A DNA stretch of 64,000 nucleotides, taken from Rubrivivax gelatinosus (GTDB lineage Bacteria; Pseudomonadota; Gammaproteobacteria; Burkholderiales; Burkholderiaceae_C). Positions within the stretch are counted from its first letter, which is position 1; every line of letters starts with the position of its first letter. Position numbers and translations under genes: made by a program. Location: NCBI RefSeq assembly GCF_004340905.1, contig NZ_SLXD01000007.1:1-64000 (forward strand), in the 5' to 3' direction. The notes beneath the pieces are model-generated. The model was not told where the DNA came from. It saw only the letters and a program-made list of their open reading frames with translations, and made no database searches. Shown piece after piece: positions 44,225 to 53,522 of this stretch.

Positions 44225-44249
44225 CCAAATGTCAAGCGTTGACATTTGG
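44225..44249. promoter_or_regulatory. Perfect 25-bp palindrome upstream of the porin gene
   Basis: CCAAATGTCAA-GCG-TTGACATTTGG has 11-bp perfect arms and a 3-bp centre. Each arm contains a consensus -35 hexamer TTGACA on one strand (44239-44244 plus; 44235-44230 minus), so binding would block promoter recognition. Likely operator of the porin transcription unit. Confidence 0.7.
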
Positions 44250-44310
44250 AATTTGAGCCGCCGCAAACGGCTGGGCGGCGCGTGGTGATATCCGGCGGCG
44301 ATTGAGGACG

Positions 44311-44348
44311 AAAAAAAGGCTGTGGGACGCAGCAGCGTTCCACAGCCT
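44311..44348 (-). terminator. Strong intrinsic terminator of the EthD/PhlG-like transcript
   Basis: Read on the minus strand, AGGCTGTGGAACGC and its complement form a 14-bp stem (one G-U) with a 4-nt loop, followed by seven T residues (complement of 44311-44317). It ends the 45354-44426 operon before the porin. Confidence 0.9.
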
Positions 44349-44425
44349 GTGAATAGCCCTAGAAGGGGCGCTTTAAGACCTTTTAACCTTCCCGAAAAAA
44401 GGCCGCCGGAATATCTCGCGATCGT

Positions 44426-45328
44426 TCAGGCGAGCATCTTTCCGCCGAGTTCCTTGTAGATTCTCGGGAGGAATTGCGCATAGCGCGTGAACTCGCTGAC
44501 GTTGTGTCGTGCAAGGCCTTGCACGCTTTCCGCCGGGACGCGCACGCCGGGCGGCAGCGTCAGCTCGGGACGTTTGCCGACGAGGCGGTAGCCCATCCAG
44601 AAGCGGGTGCGGTGCTCCAGCCCCTGGGGCGTCTCGCGGAAGATGTGGCACATCATCGCCGGCGCCGTGACGCTGTCGTCGGTCTTGTTCACCGACACCG
44701 CCCAGCCCTGGCCGCAGGCCACCGTGGCGACGGCCGGGCGCTTCCAGCGCGCCATGTCGAAGCCGAAGTCCTCGGGCGACTTGAAGTGGATGTCCACGTT
44801 GTCCATGCCGCAGTTGCAGTTCTCGGTGACGTGGTGCGTGACGCCCCAGTTGCGCTGCGACATCGGGATCGACTCGTCGAGCAGGCGCTTGCGGTTCTCG
44901 GGGCTGACCATGATCCCGGCGTGCTGCGGCGGGTACCAGATGCGGTAGCGCAGGTCCTCCAGCGGGTGCCAGGCGAACCACCAGTCGATCATGTCGGCGG
45001 TGACGTCCGGGTACACCGACTTGTTGGCGATGAAGCCGGCGCCGTTGCGCAGGATGCACCAGCCGGCCTCGACCTCGAGGTAGCCCGGGTCGAGCAGGCG
45101 GTTCATGTCCTCGGGGAGCAGCGCCTTGTCGGGGTCGCAGGGCTGGTCCATCACCGCCATGGCCTTGGGATCGGGCTGCGGGATCTCGTCGAAGAGATAT
45201 TTCGCGAAGGGCCGCGCGCGTTCTTCCTCGGTCAGTTCGAGGAGCGAGGCCTTGACCTTGGTGTGGGCGAGATACTCCGTGTAGGTCTGCTGCACGGCGA
45301 GCTCGCGCAGAGTTTCGCTGGTTGCCAT
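44426..45328 (-). CDS. DAPG-hydrolase (PhlG) family C-C bond hydrolase
   Basis: The 300-residue protein has the full family architecture. Key segments are ADMIDWWFAWHPLEDLRYRI (111-130) with WYPPQH (131-136), THHVTENCNCGMDNVDIHF, and GLARHNVSEFTRYAQFLPRIY. His136, Glu169, His275 and Glu279 are my candidates for the zinc ligands known in PhlG (H129, E160, H270, E274). PhlG hydrolyses 2,4-diacetylphloroglucinol to the mono-acetyl compound plus acetate. Length is close to PhlG (294). GGAG precedes the ATG. It is the second gene after the EthD protein, 25 bp away, and ends at a strong terminator. The natural substrate is unknown. Confidence 0.85.
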   Translation of the reverse strand: MATSETLRELAVQQTYTEYLAHTKVKASLLELTEEERARPFAKYLFDEIPQPDPKAMAVMDQPCDPDKALLPEDMNRLLDPGYLEVEAGWCILRNGAGFIANKSVYPDVTADMIDWWFAWHPLEDLRYRIWYPPQHAGIMVSPENRKRLLDESIPMSQRNWGVTHHVTENCNCGMDNVDIHFKSPEDFGFDMARWKRPAVATVACGQGWAVSVNKTDDSVTAPAMMCHIFRETPQGLEHRTRFWMGYRLVGKRPELTLPPGVRVPAESVQGLARHNVSEFTRYAQFLPRIYKELGGKMLA

Positions 45329-45353
45329 TTCTTGATACTCCGTTGAGTGGCCC

Positions 45354-46145
45354 TCAGGCCGCCGGGCGATAACCGTCGGTGTCGCGGATGATGACGATCT
45401 GCTTGGTCATCAGGAAGAACGACTTCGACCAGTTGGCGAACTTGCGCGAGGACTTCTGCAGTGCCTCGTGGTATTCGCGGAAGGCGCCTGCCTGTTCCAT
45501 CGTGTCGTACCAGTGGCAAGACACCAGGTTGTAGACCGGCGGATTCACCTGCTTGAAGTGCTTGCGCGCCGCGGCGTCGTTGTCGTTCAGGCGCAAACGC
45601 CAGTTGGCCTGGCAGCGGCGGAGCTGGCTCTTGGCATACGGTGCCTTGTCCAGCGCTTCGTCGTGGGCTTCGCGCCAGTACTTCTGGAAGTCTTCCGGAT
45701 AGATGCTGTCGTCACGCATGACGAAATGCATGACCTTCATCCCGCCCTGGTTCTTGAGTCCCGCCAGGCCGGGGTTGAACGACGGCGTCGGACAGGCCAC
45801 CGGAATTTCTTCCTCTTCGGCCATGACGGTGATGCTGTTGCATTCGTCGGCGAAGAACTGGCCGTCCGGGCCCACCGGCGTCGGCTCCTTCGGTTCGAGC
45901 GCGTTGATCATGTCCGGGAAGGTGTCGAACATCAGTTCGACGACCGCGTCGCGATCCGCGATCTGCTGGTGCGTAGAATCCTGCAGCGTCCCGAACGCGC
46001 TGTCGATGACGTGGTTCTGGATATAGGCGCGGAGCGACGAGCGATGTTCCCGCGCGAGCGTGCCGTGATAGAACTCGATATAGCGTTGGTAGTCCGCTCG
46101 CGTCAGGCCGGGCCGTCTACGCGAGGCGGCGAGTAGTTTCAGCAT
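45354..46145 (-). CDS. EthD-domain protein (duplicated dimeric alpha/beta barrel)
   Basis: The 263-residue protein has two EthD-like ferredoxin-fold halves: N-terminal MLKLLAASRRRPGLTRADYQRYIEFYHG and C-terminal MKVMHFVMRDDSIYPEDFQKYWREAHDE. EthD-fold proteins assist monooxygenases or act in polyketide and aromatic ring chemistry. It is the first gene of a two-gene operon with the PhlG-like hydrolase. A good ribosome site (GAGGTGA) precedes the ATG, and a palindromic operator lies 60-87 bp upstream. Confidence 0.82.
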   Translation of the reverse strand: MLKLLAASRRRPGLTRADYQRYIEFYHGTLAREHRSSLRAYIQNHVIDSAFGTLQDSTHQQIADRDAVVELMFDTFPDMINALEPKEPTPVGPDGQFFADECNSITVMAEEEEIPVACPTPSFNPGLAGLKNQGGMKVMHFVMRDDSIYPEDFQKYWREAHDEALDKAPYAKSQLRRCQANWRLRLNDNDAAARKHFKQVNPPVYNLVSCHWYDTMEQAGAFREYHEALQKSSRKFANWSKSFFLMTKQIVIIRDTDGYRPAA

Positions 46146-46466
46146 GTCATTTCACCTCATGAATGAAGGCCGAGCTTTTTGGGTTGTCAGCTAAGCCCGT
46201 AATTACCAATCGTACCCGTGAGAACGATTGGTGAGGCCATCGTATGCCTGTTGCATCGCGGGGTCAACACGCTTTCGCAAGCCCGAGTTGCTCCATCGCG
46301 AAGGCGCGTGGCCCCGCGGCATGCGCCGCAGCGCTTGACGAGTGCGTGGGGGAGGCGTGCCCGGGGCGGCATGGCGCCCGACGGGGCGCTGCGAATGCGC
46401 GGCGCAGCGCGCAGCGCCCGGCGCCTGGGCCGGAGGCTGCGCGCAAGGGCCGCTATGGGCTCGCGC
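46146..46466. other. Promoter region and gap between EthD and sirtuin genes
   Basis: The first 90 bp hold the minus-strand promoter region of the EthD gene with the palindrome at 46205-46232. The rest (46233-46466) shows no convincing gene or RNA on either strand. Confidence 0.5.
46205..46232. promoter_or_regulatory. Palindromic operator upstream of the EthD/PhlG-like operon
   Basis: ACCAATCGT (46205-46213) and ACGATTGGT (46224-46232) are perfect 9-bp inverted arms with a 10-bp spacer, 60 bp before the EthD start. Like the porin palindrome it starts CCAA and ends TTGG with similar overall length (26 against 25 bp), so one regulator may read both. Confidence 0.6.
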
Positions 46467-47195
46467 TTAGGCGGTGCCCAGCCAGCGGGGCAGCAGTTCC
46501 TCGGCCGGGCCGATCAGCTCTTCGGCGAAAGCCGGGTGGCGCGGGTGCATCGGCTCGAGGTTGAGGTAGACGGTGTGGGCGCCGGCGTAGCGCGCGCCGC
46601 GCACGAACTCGGCCGCCGGGGTCACGGTGCCCGAGGTGCCGACGGCGACGAAGAGGTCGCAGTCCTGCAGCGCCTGCTGCACCTGGCGCAGGGCCTGCAT
46701 CGGCAGCATCTCGCCGAAGAGCACGATGTCCGGGCGCAGTGCCGAACCGCAGTGCGGGCAGTGCGGCACCGTGCCGGCGTGCGTCGTCGTGTCCGGATAA
46801 GGCACGAGCGTGCAGCCGTCGTGGCTGCAGCGCGTCGTGCTGACGTTGCCGTGCAGCTCGACGACCCGCCGGCTGCCGGCGCGCTGGTGCAGGCCGTCGA
46901 TGTTCTGCGTGATCAGCAGGAAGTCGTGCTCGGGGCCGAGCGTGGCCTCGAAGCGCGCCAGCGCGAGGTGCGCGGCGTTGGGCGCGGCGGCCGCCACCGG
47001 CTCGCGCATGCCGCCGAACAGCGCCCAGGTGCGCCGTGGCTGGCGCTGCAGCGTGTGCACGTGGGCGCACTCGGCGACCTCGGCGTCGTCCCAGATGCCG
47101 CCCGGGCCGCGGTAGGTGCGCAGCCCCGACGCGGCCGAGATGCCGGCGCCGGTGAGGAAGACGATGCGGCGGTAGCGCGAAAGGTCGAGTGCCAT
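46467..47195 (-). CDS. cobB: NAD-dependent protein deacylase of the sirtuin family
   Basis: The 242-residue protein from the ATG at 47195 has the Rossmann motif FLTGAGISAASGLRTYRG, TQNIDGLH, the catalytic HGN, a four-cysteine zinc site (TRCSHDGC and HCPHCG) and VGTSGTVTPAAEF. It removes acyl groups from lysines using NAD. Where class III sirtuins carry a Tyr and an Arg for succinyl-lysine (FYNARR in E. coli), this protein reads LFGGMR, so desuccinylase activity is doubtful; this alignment is by eye. Confidence 0.93.
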   Translation of the reverse strand: MALDLSRYRRIVFLTGAGISAASGLRTYRGPGGIWDDAEVAECAHVHTLQRQPRRTWALFGGMREPVAAAAPNAAHLALARFEATLGPEHDFLLITQNIDGLHQRAGSRRVVELHGNVSTTRCSHDGCTLVPYPDTTTHAGTVPHCPHCGSALRPDIVLFGEMLPMQALRQVQQALQDCDLFVAVGTSGTVTPAAEFVRGARYAGAHTVYLNLEPMHPRHPAFAEELIGPAEELLPRWLGTA

Positions 47196-47236
47196 GCGGC
47201 GATTGTCGGCCTCAGCGACCGGCCGCACCGCGTCGA

Positions 47237-47635
47237 TCAACGTGCCTTCGCCGGTGGCTGCGCCGCCGCTTCCGCCTCCTGGAAACGCGCGTCCAGCGCG
47301 TCAAGCAGCCGGCACGGTGCACCGCGCGCCACGTCCGTGACCCGGGTGACGCTGAGCACGCTGCGACCATCCGCCTCCGAATACTGGGCGACGACCGACA
47401 CGACGACCTGATCGCGCCCGCTGCCCAGCCGTTCGGGCAGTTCCCGGCTCAGGGTGTTCTCGTGCCCGGGGGCGTCGAGGAGCACGAAACGATGGGCGAT
47501 CAGATCGCAGCTGCGCAGGACCAGCCTGGAGCCGTCGCGTTCGACGCTGCCGGTGTAGAGCGACTGCGCGGTGGCGGCCTGCGAAGCGGCCAGCAGCAGG
47601 ACCGTCCAGGCGGCGCGTGCGGTTCTGGTGATCAT
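47237..47635 (-). CDS. Hypothetical secreted protein
   Basis: A 132-residue protein with a signal peptide (AAWTVLLLAASQAATAQS) and a small beta-rich mature part with two cysteines (RSCDLIAHRF and GAPCRLL) that may form a disulfide. I recognise no family. It ends about 40 bp from the sirtuin start. Confidence 0.7.
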   Translation of the reverse strand: MITRTARAAWTVLLLAASQAATAQSLYTGSVERDGSRLVLRSCDLIAHRFVLLDAPGHENTLSRELPERLGSGRDQVVVSVVAQYSEADGRSVLSVTRVTDVARGAPCRLLDALDARFQEAEAAAQPPAKAR

Positions 47636-47756
47636 GGGTATCGACCTCGGCGAAGCGGTGGGGCTCCCATGGTCGCCACGTGCTGGCCTGCGGGCACTCC
47701 ACCGCCGGGGGGTGTGGTGCCCCCGCCCGTGAGGGCGTGTCGTGGTGGGCGCGTGC

Positions 47757-48284
47757 TCAGCAGCGCGCCGGCGGCGCCAGCTCGCGGTCGAGCGCTCGAA
47801 GCCACCCGTCCGCGGCCTCTACCTCGTTCTCCGCGAAGACGGCCAGTCCGGCGGCGACCAGCCGCTGGGCAGCGACACCGCGGCCCGACACCGTCGCGCC
47901 GGCGAAACAGCCGTTGTGCACGCAGGTGCTGCCGCACGAGGGGCTGGCGTCCTTCAGCAGCGCGACGGTGGCGCCGGCTTCGTGCGCGGCCCGCAGCGCG
48001 GCCTCGGCGCCGGCGACGAAGGCGGCGCTCACATCCTGGCCGTCGCGCGCGACGACACGCGCCCGCCCGGCCAGCACCGCGGCCGCGTCGGCGCCGGGTT
48101 CGATCTCGGCCGGTGGCCGCGGCACCGGCAGGCCGGCGGCGCATTCGGGGCAGAAGCCGACGACCCGGCCTTCGGCCTGCCAGCGCCGCAGCACGGCGGC
48201 GTCCAGGCGCTTGTGGCCGCCGTCCCAGCGCACCGCGTCGCCGAGCAGGCAGGCGCTGACGAGCACGCGGGCCGGCAGTGCCAT
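47757..48284 (-). CDS. DUF523 family protein
   Basis: The 175-residue protein begins MALPARVLVSACLLGDAVRW and has the family cysteine motifs SACLLG, FCPECAAGLPVPRPP and KDASPSCGST. DUF523 proteins are small, cysteine-rich and of unknown biochemical role. The start at 48284 sits 4 bp after the stop of the double-GNAT gene. Confidence 0.9.
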   Translation of the reverse strand: MALPARVLVSACLLGDAVRWDGGHKRLDAAVLRRWQAEGRVVGFCPECAAGLPVPRPPAEIEPGADAAAVLAGRARVVARDGQDVSAAFVAGAEAALRAAHEAGATVALLKDASPSCGSTCVHNGCFAGATVSGRGVAAQRLVAAGLAVFAENEVEAADGWLRALDRELAPPARC

Positions 48285-48288
48285 CGCC

Positions 48289-49287
48289 TCAGCCGGCCGG
48301 GCGGGCGTAGACCAGCGTCGGGATGCCGTCGTCTTCGTCGCGGCGTTCGACGCAGTGCATGCCGGCCTTCTCGATGACGCGCCGGGACGCGAGGTTGGGC
48401 TCGGCGACGGTGGCGATGACCGGGCCGATGCCGTGCTTGTCGGCCCAGGCCAACAGGCCTTGCAGCGCCTCGCTGGCCAGGCCCTGGCCCCAGTGTTCGC
48501 GCGCGAAGGCGTACTTGGCCTCGGGCTCGACCTGGCCGCCCGGGTGCACCAGGCCGCAGAAACCGACGATGCGGCCGTCGCCGCGGCGCTCCAGCGTCGC
48601 CATGCCGTAGCCGCGTGTCGCGTCGTTGATCGCGGTGACACGCCGCCAGGCCTCGCATTCGGCCGGCGTGATGCCGCGGCCGTCGCCGGCCCAGCGCATC
48701 GCGTCGGCGTCGCCGTAGACCTGTTGCAGCGCTTCGTGGTCCTCGGGCCGCCAGCGCCGGCAGTGCAGGCGTTCGGTCTCGAACAGCGTCGCCGGCTCGA
48801 CGGGCGCCAGTTCGTGCGTCAGGTACAGCACCTCGAACGGCAGGTGCTCGAAACGCCGCGTCGGGCCGGCGACGAACCCCAGGCGCTCGTACCAGCGCAC
48901 CAGTTCGCCGTGCGCGGCGATGACGCCGATGCTCACGCGCTTGGCGCCCCAGCCGGCAGCGGCGGCGAGCACGGCCTCGGTCAGCGCGCGGCCGACACCG
49001 CGCCGGCGCCACGGCGGCAGCACCGACAGCCGGTTCAGGTGGACGGTGCCCGGTTCGGCCGGGTAGTCCAGCGCGACGCAGCCGGCGGCCTCGCCGTCGA
49101 CGCGTGCGAGCACGTAGCGCTGGCCGCGCGCGTTGTCCTCGGCGATCCATTCCGGCGTGCAGAACGACGGGTGTTTCGGGCAGTTGGCCTGGGTCAGGCC
49201 GAAACGCGCGGCGACTTCGGCGTTGGAGTGCGCGACGAGTGCCGCGATCAGTTCGCGGTCGTCGGCGGTGGCGGGCAGCAGTTGCAT
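48289..49287 (-). CDS. Tandem double GNAT acetyltransferase
   Basis: The 332-residue protein has two GNAT domains. The first (about 1-160) shows the acetyl-CoA loop LPPWRRRGVGRALTEAV and the C-terminal RWYERLGF. The second (about 168-330) is RimJ-like with HWGQGLASEALQGLL and NLASRRVIEKAGM. The substrate is unknown. It is one of eight GNAT-containing genes in this minus-strand run. Confidence 0.9.
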   Translation of the reverse strand: MQLLPATADDRELIAALVAHSNAEVAARFGLTQANCPKHPSFCTPEWIAEDNARGQRYVLARVDGEAAGCVALDYPAEPGTVHLNRLSVLPPWRRRGVGRALTEAVLAAAAGWGAKRVSIGVIAAHGELVRWYERLGFVAGPTRRFEHLPFEVLYLTHELAPVEPATLFETERLHCRRWRPEDHEALQQVYGDADAMRWAGDGRGITPAECEAWRRVTAINDATRGYGMATLERRGDGRIVGFCGLVHPGGQVEPEAKYAFAREHWGQGLASEALQGLLAWADKHGIGPVIATVAEPNLASRRVIEKAGMHCVERRDEDDGIPTLVYARPAG

Positions 49288-49298
49288 AGGGGAAGGGT

Positions 49299-49706
49299 TC
49301 AGGAGGGAGAACGCATGCGCTCGCGGCGTTCGGCGGGGTCGATGACGACGCGGTCCAGCCAGACCAGGAAACGCCGCGTGCGCAGCGCCTGGGCCTGCGT
49401 CAGCTCGCGGCGCAGCGTGCGCGCCTCGATGCGTTCGACACCGCCGTCGTCGTCACGCCGCAGCCCGCGCGGGTGGCGGTGGCGCAGCGACGGGAACAGC
49501 GGCAGGTCGGGCACGACGCGGCGCACGTGGTCCAGGCGCAGCCAGCGTTCGGCGCCGTTGCCTTCGACGATGTCGATCGGGACGTGGCGGAACTCGTGGT
49601 GCCGGCCTTCGAGGTCGCGCCAGGCGAAGGCGCGCAGGCGGTCGACGAGCCAGCCCACGGCCTCCAGGACCAGGCTGCCGACGGCGCCGATCGGATGCAG
49701 GCTCAT
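49299..49706 (-). CDS. Hypothetical protein
   Basis: A 135-residue protein (MSLHPIGAVGSLVLEAVGWLV) with central RHHEFRHVPIDIVEGNGAERW and a basic C terminus rich in arginine. No family is recognised. Its start overlaps the stop of the upstream GNAT gene by 4 bp, supporting expression. Confidence 0.6.
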   Translation of the reverse strand: MSLHPIGAVGSLVLEAVGWLVDRLRAFAWRDLEGRHHEFRHVPIDIVEGNGAERWLRLDHVRRVVPDLPLFPSLRHRHPRGLRRDDDGGVERIEARTLRRELTQAQALRTRRFLVWLDRVVIDPAERRERMRSPS

Positions 49707-50295
49707 GGCAGCGTCGAGCCGGGCTGGTCGCGCGGCACGCGTTCGAGGTACTCGCCGACGCCGGCGTCGCCCAGGCACTTGAGCATCGCCGTCGTCGTGC
49801 GCGTGCTGCCGTCGGCGGCCTCCACCGGCCGCGTGCGCAGGGCCTCGTAGCCGCAGCGGCGCCAGAAACGTTCGGCGCGTTCGTTGCCGACGACGACACC
49901 CAGGCGCAGCCAGCGTGCGCCCTGCTCCCGCGCCCAGGCTTCGAGCGCCGCGTGCAGCTCGGCCGCGGCGCCGGTGCCGCGCTGGCGCGGGTGCAGCAGG
50001 AACAGCGCCGTGTGCCAGCAGCCCGGCGTGCCGAGGTCGGCGATCACCAGCAGCACCCCGGCCAGCGCGCCGTCGGGCTCGAAGGCGCCGGCGCACCAGT
50101 GGCGCGTCCAGCTCAGGTGCTCGGGCGGGCGTTCGGCGAACATCTCGGCGGCTTCGTCCGGCCCCGGCGGCAAGCCGCCGACCAGGACGTAGAAGTCGCT
50201 GCAGGCCTCCAGCAGCGCCTGCAAGGCCGGCACTTCGCCGGCCGCGAGTGCCCGCACCGCCAGACGCGGTGTCGTGAACAGCGGGTCGGTGGCGT

Positions 50296-50299
<4 letters not shown>
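49703..50299 (-). CDS. GNAT-family acetyltransferase
   Basis: A 198-residue protein from a GTG at 50299 that overlaps the stop of the HDAC-like gene. The acetyl-CoA loop is LHPRQRGTGAAAELH and the C-terminal NERAERFWRRCGYEALRTRP is typical. Its coupling to a deacetylase-like gene is notable. Confidence 0.88.
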
Positions 50300-51342
<1,043 letters not shown>

Positions 51343-51383
51343 CGCGCAGGCAGACGAGGCAAAGCCGCCGATGCTACGCCGCG

Positions 51384-51806
51384 TCAGACGCCCGGTGGCC
51401 GCCAGCCCGAGGCGTGCACGCTGGCCGCCGGCGCGAACAGCGGCTGGGGCAGCGCGTCCCACGAGAACCAGCGCCATTCGGCGCAGCGTTCGGGCTCCAT
51501 CGCGCGCGGCTCGCCGTCGGCCGCGGGCACGACGGTGATCAGCGTCACGTAGTGCCGGCCGACGTCGGCAAAGACGTTGTTCACCCAGGTCGCGGCCAGC
51601 ACCTCGCGCGCGACCAGGCCGGTCTCCTCCTGCAGCTCGCGGCGCGCGCAGTCCTCCGGCGTCTCGCCGAACTCCAGGTGGCCGCCCGGCGGCGCCCAGG
51701 TGCCCAGGCCGTGCGCGCCCAGGCGCCGGCCCAGCAGCACGAGGCCGTCGCGCACGACGATGACGCCGACGCCGACGCGCGGCGCTTCTTGTCGCGGCGT
51801 GTTCAA
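51384..51806 (-). CDS. Nudix hydrolase
   Basis: A 140-residue protein with a complete Nudix box (GGHLEFGETPEDCARRELQEETGL) whose REL-EE-G residues bind the metal. It starts VGVGVIVVRDGLVLLGRR, like members acting on nucleotide diphosphates such as dNTPs or cytosine derivatives. Substrate unknown. It overlaps the upstream gene stop by 4 bp. Confidence 0.92.
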   Translation of the reverse strand: MNTPRQEAPRVGVGVIVVRDGLVLLGRRLGAHGLGTWAPPGGHLEFGETPEDCARRELQEETGLVAREVLAATWVNNVFADVGRHYVTLITVVPAADGEPRAMEPERCAEWRWFSWDALPQPLFAPAASVHASGWRPPGV

Positions 51807-52261
51807 CGCGGCGCGAACGCCTGCTCGAAACGCTGGCGGTCGAGGTAACGCATGTAGCCCTGCAGCGACTGGGCCACCGCGGGGTTGGTCGTCAGCTCCA
51901 TGAACGCGACCCGGCCCAGCACCTCGAAGGCCTTGCCCAGCGACTCGCCGCCTTCGGCCTTCATCAGCGCCCGCACCGGGTCGGCGCAGCGCACGGTGAC
52001 GAGCTGGGTGACGATCTCGGCGACGCGGCGCTGCGACTCGTCGGCCGCGGCCATGCTGACCTGGCTCAGGTCCTCGAGGCTCGGGTGCGTGGCCATCGCG
52101 ATGAAGATCCAGCGCGTCAGGTCCTTGCGGTCCTTGCCGGTGGTGTTGTCGGTCATGCAGGTCGACACGGCATCGAGTGCGGGGCTGGCCAGCGCGGGGG
52201 CGCAGACGGTGCCGGCCAGGGCCAGCGCGGCGGCCGCGCGGGCGGCGTTACGGAGCTTCAT
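51803..52261 (-). CDS. Hypothetical secreted helical protein
   Basis: A 152-residue protein with a signal peptide (AARAAAALALAGTVCAPALAS) and a helical mature domain (DAVSTCMTDNTTGKDRKDLTRWIFIAMATHPSL) with two cysteines likely bridged. I do not recognise a characterised family. Confidence 0.72.
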   Translation of the reverse strand: MKLRNAARAAAALALAGTVCAPALASPALDAVSTCMTDNTTGKDRKDLTRWIFIAMATHPSLEDLSQVSMAAADESQRRVAEIVTQLVTVRCADPVRALMKAEGGESLGKAFEVLGRVAFMELTTNPAVAQSLQGYMRYLDRQRFEQAFAPR

Positions 52262-52367
52262 CGCGGTGTGGTGGGTTGGCGGCTCGCGCCCGGCGCCGAC
52301 TGTCGGCCCCGGCGGCGCGGGCCGCGGCGCGCAGGATAGCCCGGCCGTGACTCGGTGTGACCCCGCT

Positions 52368-52988
52368 TCAGGCGACCCGCGCGACGATCGCGACGCGGCC
52401 TTTGTCGCGGCCCTCGGTCGGCCGGTTCAGGAACTCGTGCAGCACGACGGCGAAACCTTCGGCCTCGAGCAGCGCGCAGGCGGTCTCGGGCGGGTGCGAG
52501 TCGTAGAAGAACTCGTGGCCGAACATCGTGTCGGTGAAGGCCGGGTGCGCCGAGCCGCCCACCGTCAGCATGAAGCCTGCGCCGGGCGCCAGCGCGGCGC
52601 GCACGCGGCGCAGGATGCCGGCGTGGGCTTCCCGCGGGACGTGGAACAGCGAGTCCCAGGCCAGTGCCGCGGCGTAAGGCCCGTCGGGCTCGAAGTCCTC
52701 CAGCCGTGCCAGCCGCCAGTCGTGGCCCGGCAGGCGAGCGCGCGAGCGCGCCAGCATCGCCGCCGACTGGTCGATGCCGGTGACCTGCAGCCCGCGCGCG
52801 GCCACCGCCTCGGCCATCGGCCGCCCGGTGCCGCAACCCAGGTCGAGCACCCGCGCCCCGGTGGGCAGCCCGTCGAGCAGGCCGTCGAGCAGCCGCGCTT
52901 CGGCGTCCGACAGGCTCGTCCGTGCGTCCTCCCAGTCGGCGGCGATGGCGTCGTAGGAGCGGCGGTTGAGTTCGTGCGCGTCGTGCAT
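52368..52988 (-). CDS. Class I SAM-dependent methyltransferase
   Basis: A 206-residue protein with the SAM-binding motif VLDLGCGTGRPMAEAVA, the acidic ribose-binding region VTGIDQSAAML and LAWDSLFHVP. Substrate unknown. It lies 8 bp after the DUF2127-type membrane protein. Confidence 0.9.
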   Translation of the reverse strand: MHDAHELNRRSYDAIAADWEDARTSLSDAEARLLDGLLDGLPTGARVLDLGCGTGRPMAEAVAARGLQVTGIDQSAAMLARSRARLPGHDWRLARLEDFEPDGPYAAALAWDSLFHVPREAHAGILRRVRAALAPGAGFMLTVGGSAHPAFTDTMFGHEFFYDSHPPETACALLEAEGFAVVLHEFLNRPTEGRDKGRVAIVARVA

Positions 52989-52996
52989 GGCCTTCC

Positions 52997-53473
52997 TCAG
53001 CGAACGTGTGCCGCCGCGCGCCGCGCCCGCAGCGCCATCACCATCACCCCGACGACGGCGATGTTGGCCGCCATCACGCCCAGGCCGAGGGCCGTGGGCT
53101 GGTGCAGCACTTCGGCCAGCTCGATCGGCACGTAGACCGCGCCGCTGCCGGCGGCCAGCCACTCGGCCCAGGCCCGTTCGTGATACAGCCCCCAGCCCTC
53201 CAGCAGGCGCAGCACGGCGTAGGCGATCGCGCCCAGCGCCAGCCACAGCAGCCGCGGCGTCTGCAGCTGCGAGGCCGCGTCGATGAAGATCCGCGGGTAG
53301 TGCGACGCCGGGTTCAGGTGCGAGTAGCGCACCAGCCGCGCTGCCAGCGCGCCGAGGTCGGCGTGCAGCAGCGACAGCAGCCCGGTGGCGGCAAGCAGCA
53401 CCACCACGCCCTTGGCGGCCTCGATGGCGGCGATGGTGCGGATGGCTCGGCGGGCGCTCGACGCTCTGGGCAT
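52997..53473 (-). CDS. DUF2127-type membrane protein
   Basis: A 158-residue protein with four hydrophobic segments (IEAAKGVVVLLAATGLLSLL, LLWLALGAIAYAVLRLLEGWGLY, WLAAGSGAVYVPIELAEVL, LGVMAANIAVVGVMVMAL). The RLLEGWGLYHERAWAEWLA segment is characteristic of DUF2127. Function unknown. Confidence 0.85.
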   Translation of the reverse strand: MPRASSARRAIRTIAAIEAAKGVVVLLAATGLLSLLHADLGALAARLVRYSHLNPASHYPRIFIDAASQLQTPRLLWLALGAIAYAVLRLLEGWGLYHERAWAEWLAAGSGAVYVPIELAEVLHQPTALGLGVMAANIAVVGVMVMALRARRAAAHVR

Positions 53474-53522
53474 TGCGGGATTCTGACCGCCGCCCGAGGC
53501 TGGCGGCCCCCCTGGGCGAGGT

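Larger units (their letters stand above)
43860..44425. other. 565-bp gap between porin and PhlG-like genes
   Basis: This stretch is less GC-rich than its surroundings. It holds the 25-bp palindrome at 44225-44249 and the minus-strand terminator at 44311-44348. The part nearest the porin (43860-44220) would be an unusually long 5' leader if transcription starts near the palindrome. I see no convincing gene in either strand. Confidence 0.5.
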
